NCBI GenBank assembly: GCA_002391275.1
Contig: DGSC01000010.1
Location: 1-17,185, forward strand
Length of the DNA: 17,185 nt
From: Prevotellaceae bacterium UBA4372
GTDB taxonomy: Bacteria; Bacteroidota; Bacteroidia; Bacteroidales; Bacteroidaceae
Direction of reading: 5' to 3'
Shown: piece after piece, positions 14,164-17,185 of the stretch
Layout of the letters: each line of letters begins with the position of its first letter
Position numbering within the stretch: position 1 is the first letter of the stretch
The notes under the pieces: model-generated
What the model was told of the DNA's origin: nothing
Seen by the model: only the letters and a program-made list of their open reading frames with translations
Database searches by the model: none
Made by a program: the position numbers and the translations under genes

Positions 14164-15468
14164 GTGGAAAAGCTCTTGCACTATGCTTGGCGCTATCGCC
14201 TGTATCCGCTGGGAACCTTGTACACTACCGGCGGCGAGGAAGTGGAAGTGCTGGACCCGGGACTGAAAAACGCCGATGCGGGCCCTGACTTCTTCAATGC
14301 CAAGGTCCGCATCGGCGCTACTGTGTGGGTAGGTAACGTTGAACTTCATCTACGGTCGAGCGACTGGGTTCGCCATGGACATCACACCGATCCCGCCTAC
14401 AATAGCGTGATCCTGCATGTGGCAGAGGTCGTAGATGCCGAGGTAGTCACCGCCGACGGCAAGAAGCCTCCCCAACTGCAGCTGCCTGTGCCCCCTAAGT
14501 TGAAGGCCGACTATGCCACCTTGTGCCGTAGTGAGGACTATCCTCGCTGCTGGTACATTATCCCTTCCATCTCGACGCTGCAGGTCCACTCGTGGCTTTC
14601 GGCCCTCTTGGCCGAAAGGCTGAGCGCGCGTGCCGACATGGTGCTGCAGCGTCTGCACCAGACCAATGGCGACTGGGAACGCGCCTTCTTCATCACTTTA
14701 GCCCGCAACTTCGGTTTCGGCATCAATGGCGAAGCCTTTGAGTGGTGGGGGCGTCATCTGCCTCTTCACGCTGCATCCAAGCATCGCGACGATATCTTCC
14801 AGCTCGAAGCTCTCTTCCTCGGTTCGGCAGGCCTGCTTGCCGATCAGGCGCTGCCTCCGTCGTCGCGCAACGCAGCAGCCGACGATGACTACCTCAGACG
14901 TCTGAGGCAGGAGTGGGCCTTCCTTGCACATAAATTCCAGTTGCCAGAGCCCATGGAGGCTTCGAGGTGGCGTTACCTGCGGCTGCGGCCGCAGAATTTC
15001 CCGCATCTGCGCATCGTGCAGCTCGCCCGGCTCTATCATCAGCGAACGGCTGGGCTGGCCAATATCCTTCATGCTGCCGACCGTCAGGCTTTGCATGCAT
15101 GCTTCAACACCGGCGTAAGCCCCTATTGGACGGAGCATTACCTCTTCGGGCTCCCGTCGGAGCACAAGGAAAAATCGCTGAGCACGGCTTCGCGCGACCT
15201 CCTGATTATCAACACCGTCTGCCCTACGCTCTTTGCCTATGGCATCGAACACCATGACGAAGCGTTGAAGGAGCGTGCCGTAGCGCTGCTCGAAAGCCTG
15301 AAGGCCGAGCGAAATTTCATAACCCGTCAATGGCAGCAATGCGGGCTCGTAGTGGAAAACGCCGCCGACAGTCAGGCGCTGATACAGCTCAAACGCGAGT
15401 ACTGCGACCGCCTCGATTGCCTGAGATGCCGTTTCGGCTACGAGTATCTGAAAAAGACAAAAGATTAG
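14164..15468 (+). CDS. DUF2851 family protein, function unknown
   Basis: 434 residues. The GTG at 14164 is the only possible early start, since the lepB TAA is in frame 9 bp upstream, and MEKLLHYAWRYRLYPLGTL is the typical family beginning. The family hallmark EVEVLDPGLKNADAGPDFFNAKV lies at about 26-48, followed by VWVGNVELHLRSSDW and HHTDPAYNSVILHVAEV. No signal peptide or membrane segment. The middle is helical (WERAFFITLARNFGFGINGEAFEWWG), and the C-terminus has a cysteine group (EYCDRLDCLRCRFGYEYL). The N-terminal pattern of Asp, Glu and His residues could suggest a nuclease-like or metal site, but I cannot assign a reaction. It sits in the same operon as lepB and dprA; such proteins are widespread in Bacteroidetes. 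Confidence 0.85.
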   Translation: MEKLLHYAWRYRLYPLGTLYTTGGEEVEVLDPGLKNADAGPDFFNAKVRIGATVWVGNVELHLRSSDWVRHGHHTDPAYNSVILHVAEVVDAEVVTADGKKPPQLQLPVPPKLKADYATLCRSEDYPRCWYIIPSISTLQVHSWLSALLAERLSARADMVLQRLHQTNGDWERAFFITLARNFGFGINGEAFEWWGRHLPLHAASKHRDDIFQLEALFLGSAGLLADQALPPSSRNAAADDDYLRRLRQEWAFLAHKFQLPEPMEASRWRYLRLRPQNFPHLRIVQLARLYHQRTAGLANILHAADRQALHACFNTGVSPYWTEHYLFGLPSEHKEKSLSTASRDLLIINTVCPTLFAYGIEHHDEALKERAVALLESLKAERNFITRQWQQCGLVVENAADSQALIQLKREYCDRLDCLRCRFGYEYLKKTKD

Positions 15469-15488
15469 GGTTTACAGACAAAAGATTA
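15455..15488 (+). repeat. 13-bp direct repeat spanning the DUF2851 stop codon
   Basis: AGACAAAAGATTA occurs at 15455-15467 and 15476-15488, a 21-bp offset. The first copy encodes the last residues of DUF2851 (KTKD) and the first bases of its stop codon. The second lies in the 31-bp gap before dprA. Confidence 0.6.
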
Positions 15489-15499
15489 AACGATCATCG

Positions 15500-16621
15500 A
15501 TGGACGAACAGGAATTGCTATATACCATGGCCCTGACTTATGCCTTGCGCCATCACAGCAAGTCGCAACGTATCTTGCTTGATGCTTTCGGAAGCGCAAA
15601 GGATGTCTATGAGAATCATTCGGACGTCAGTCGTTTCTTCGACGCTATATCGTCCAAGGCCGCCGAAGCACTTGCCACCATGTCCGTGTATCTGCCCGAC
15701 TGCGAGCAAGAACTGGCTTACGCGCGTGCGCATAATATTAAGGTGTTGTCGATTCACGACATCGACAACTATCCTGCACGCTTGCGTGCATGCGAGGATG
15801 CGCCCCTCATACTCTACTATCTCGGCAATGCCGACCTCAATGCCGAGCATGTCTTGAGCATAGTAGGAACCCGCAAATGTACAGAACGCGGACGGGAGCT
15901 GTGCGCCGCCATGGGGCGCGACATTGCCGCCCGGGCTGGAAAGACGCTGGTCATAAGCGGACTGGCCTACGGCATTGACATTGCCGCCCACCGCGCAGCC
16001 CTCGACAACGGTCTCCCGACCGTGGCGGTGCTGGCGCATGGGCTCGATGAGATTTACCCGTCTGTGCACAGGTCTACGGCCATAGAAATGATAGAGCATG
16101 GAGGGCTGCTCACGGAATTTACCAGGCATACGCCTATCGACCGCCTTAATTTCCTTCAGCGTAACCGCATCGTGGCCGGCTTGGCCGACGCCACGGTCGT
16201 CGTGGAAAGTCCGGTCAAGGGCGGGTCGCTCAATACGGCGCGTCTGGCCGCCGACTACCATCGCGACGTGTTTGCTTTCCCCGGCAGGCCTACCGACAAG
16301 GTCGCCGAGGGCTGCAACAACCTTATCCGCCGCAATGGTGCTACGCTCATCACTTCCGCGGTCGATCTGATGGACGACCTCGGATGGCAGCAACAGAAAG
16401 CGGCCGGGGAGGCGGTGCAGACCGAGCTTTTTCCTGCTCTCTCCAGCGACGAGCAACGTTTGGTGGAGGCCATGCAACAGGCCGATGCCGACCTTTCGCT
16501 GACGGAACTCAGTGCCATCACGGACATCCCTACGTTCAAGCTGATGCCCATGATGGTGGAACTCGAGATGAAGGACGTTGTGAAAACCATGGTGGGGCAG
16601 CGCTATCACCTGCGTCGATAA
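15500..16621 (+). CDS. dprA: DNA-processing protein DprA (Smf)
   Basis: 373 residues, cytoplasmic. DprA binds incoming single-stranded DNA and loads RecA in natural transformation; it is also kept by many bacteria not known to be competent. Residues 1-65 are a helical SAM/HhH-like region. The Rossmann-type core starts at YPARLRACEDAPLILYYLGN and contains LSIVGTRKCTERGR (119-132), ISGLAYGIDIAAHRAAL (152-168), VAVLAHGLDEIYPSVHR, RNRIVAGLADATVVVES (221-237), GGSLNTARLAADYHRDVFAFPG and GCNNLIRRNGA. Residues ~315-373 form a winged-helix end (LTELSAITDIPTFKLMPMMVELEM), as in most DprA. Start at 15500, 31 bp after the DUF2851 stop; last gene of the plus-strand group, followed by the hairpin at 16706-16737. 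Confidence 0.95.
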   Translation: MDEQELLYTMALTYALRHHSKSQRILLDAFGSAKDVYENHSDVSRFFDAISSKAAEALATMSVYLPDCEQELAYARAHNIKVLSIHDIDNYPARLRACEDAPLILYYLGNADLNAEHVLSIVGTRKCTERGRELCAAMGRDIAARAGKTLVISGLAYGIDIAAHRAALDNGLPTVAVLAHGLDEIYPSVHRSTAIEMIEHGGLLTEFTRHTPIDRLNFLQRNRIVAGLADATVVVESPVKGGSLNTARLAADYHRDVFAFPGRPTDKVAEGCNNLIRRNGATLITSAVDLMDDLGWQQQKAAGEAVQTELFPALSSDEQRLVEAMQQADADLSLTELSAITDIPTFKLMPMMVELEMKDVVKTMVGQRYHLRR

Positions 16622-16652
16622 GGCTTCAGCGGAGCCATCGCCAAGACATACA

Positions 16653-16694
16653 AAAAAATACGGCCGGCCGAATCGTACAATTCGGCCGGCCGTG
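16653..16694 (-). terminator. GC-rich hairpin with T-run on the minus strand
   Basis: Perfect 14-bp stem: 16661-16674 (ACGGCCGGCCGAAT) with 16681-16694, loop CGTACA. On the minus strand it is followed by ATTTTTTT (16660-16653). It would stop leftward transcription coming from the insertion sequence before it enters dprA antisense. On the plus strand no T-run follows. Confidence 0.7.
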
Positions 16695-16705
16695 TTGGCT
16701 CTTTC

Positions 16706-16746
16706 GGCCAGCCGCATAGACTGATGCGGCCGGCCGTATTATTTTT
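16706..16746 (+). terminator. Probable terminator of the dapB-dprA group
   Basis: The 13-nt arms 16706-16718 and 16725-16737 pair with one mismatch, loop AGACTG, followed by TATTATTTTT. It starts 85 bp after the dprA stop. It uses the same CGGCCGGCCG word as the preceding hairpin. Confidence 0.75.
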
Positions 16747-16787
16747 ATTGCTGTCCGCTAAAAATCAAAATGAACATTAAAAATCTT

Positions 16788-16825
16788 CCGCAATGCCGAT
16801 AAACAGGCATTGCGGATACTTTTTT
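16788..16825. terminator. Hairpin at the 3' side of the transposase gene
   Basis: Perfect 10-bp stem CCGCAATGCC (16788-16797) with 16806-16815, loop GATAAACA. The plus strand continues ATACTTTTTT, the minus strand AAGATTTTT, so it could stop transcription both ways. It lies 18 bp past the transposase stop and probably belongs to the insertion sequence. Confidence 0.65.
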
Positions 16826-16842
16826 CAAAAAGTAAGCCCCTC

Positions 16843-17185
16843 TTAGTCGAAAAGTGACTGTTCGCCAGGTGGCGGATTATCCGTTTCAAGGATCTTGAGC
16901 CAGTCTTTTTCGGGCTGCTCGAAGAAAGTATAGCAGTTGACGTAGTACATGAGCATAATGCGGAACATAGTGGCCAGATTGGAGAAGCTCCAGCTGCGCC
17001 TTATACGCCTCTGCATGACCATGAGCAGCAGGTTTGCGATGAGCGTCACCCAGATTTGTATCTTGATGGCATTTGCACTCTCGCCGTAGAAGTACCTGAG
17101 CGGGAAGTTCTGCTTGAGCTGCTTGAACAGGAGTTCTATTTCCCATCGTTTACGATAGACTGCCACGATGTCTTCCACTTCCATG
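16843..17185 (-). mobile_element. IS4-type transposase, C-terminal part, cut by the window edge
   Basis: 114 codons are visible; the frame is open at the right edge, so the ATG at 17184 is probably internal. The segment YRKRWEIELLFKQLK carries the IS4-family YREK signature (Y-2x-R-3x-E-6x-K); the Glu is the third catalytic acid of the DDE triad. The next stretch (FPLRYFYGESANAIKIQIWVTLIANLLLMVMQRRI) and the end (FFEQPEKDWLKILETDNPPP) are typical of Bacteroidetes IS4-like elements as I remember them. The reading frame shows no break. The left end of the element must lie between dprA and 16843, perhaps between 16745 and 16790, but without the other end the terminal inverted repeats and target duplication cannot be found. 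Confidence 0.85.

Noticed and set aside
15518..16717. 399-residue minus-strand reading frame
   Set aside because: Antisense of dprA, which has complete family motifs on the plus strand.
16839..16846. Further copy of the 22-bp unit at the transposase stop (CTAAGAG on the minus strand)
   Set aside because: Only seven bases match and the flanks do not; chance is enough to explain it.

Overview
The window is ordinary chromosome from a member of the Bacteroidota, most likely order Bacteroidales and probably Prevotellaceae. The evidence is the gene set (GldH lipoprotein, RicT/PSP1 protein, DUF2851 protein, long S26 signal peptidase, OmpA with a Pro-rich linker), the gene neighbourhoods (glyS-FKBP, ricT-gldH, parE-coaD-ctpA, dapB-lepB-DUF2851-dprA) and promoters of the Bacteroidetes type (-33 TTTG or TTG and -7 TAnnTTTG about 20 bp apart) instead of the E. 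coli type. Genus is inferred, not proven.

Layout. 1-1477 (+): 3' half of glycyl-tRNA synthetase, then an FKBP-type prolyl isomerase lipoprotein. 1481-3224 (-): gldH and ricT, facing the first pair. 3225-3348: divergent promoters. 3349-4482 (+): mnmA (tRNA 2-thiolation), converging with and overlapping ctpA by 9 bp. 4474-10268 (-): a gene train reading GNAT-like acetyltransferase, parE, coaD, ctpA. 10269-10438: divergent promoters. 10439-11506 (+): ompA, closed by a textbook terminator. 11746-16621 (+): dapB, lepB, DUF2851 gene and dprA, starting from a promoter that overlaps the ompA terminator tail. 16622-16842: several GC-rich hairpins. 16843-17185 (-): C-terminal end of an IS4-type transposase cut by the window edge. 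There is no gene-free stretch above 300 bases; the largest gaps (6073-6321, 11507-11745, 16622-16842) are described below.

The protein-coding genes are mainly housekeeping: translation (glyS, mnmA), topology (parE), CoA synthesis (coaD), lysine/diaminopimelate synthesis (dapB), envelope and secretion (ctpA, lepB, ompA, gldH, FKBP) and DNA uptake (dprA). I see no defence island, CRISPR array, phage or biosynthetic cluster.

The unusual material lies between and inside these genes. Two arrays of a shared 22-bp repeat (core CCTAAGAGAATTGG) sit at 6231-6340 and 12543-12652, each starting exactly on a stop codon (coaD and dapB). Each unit carries TAA on one strand and TAG on the other, and the 22-bp period shifts the frame at each unit, so an array closes all frames on both strands. 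Degenerate units continue in phase into coaD and coincide with an extra C-terminal tail of CoaD. ParE and DapB both carry Ala/Ser-rich insertions in loops, with similar composition. A strong terminator for the FKBP gene is encoded inside the 3' coding sequence of gldH.
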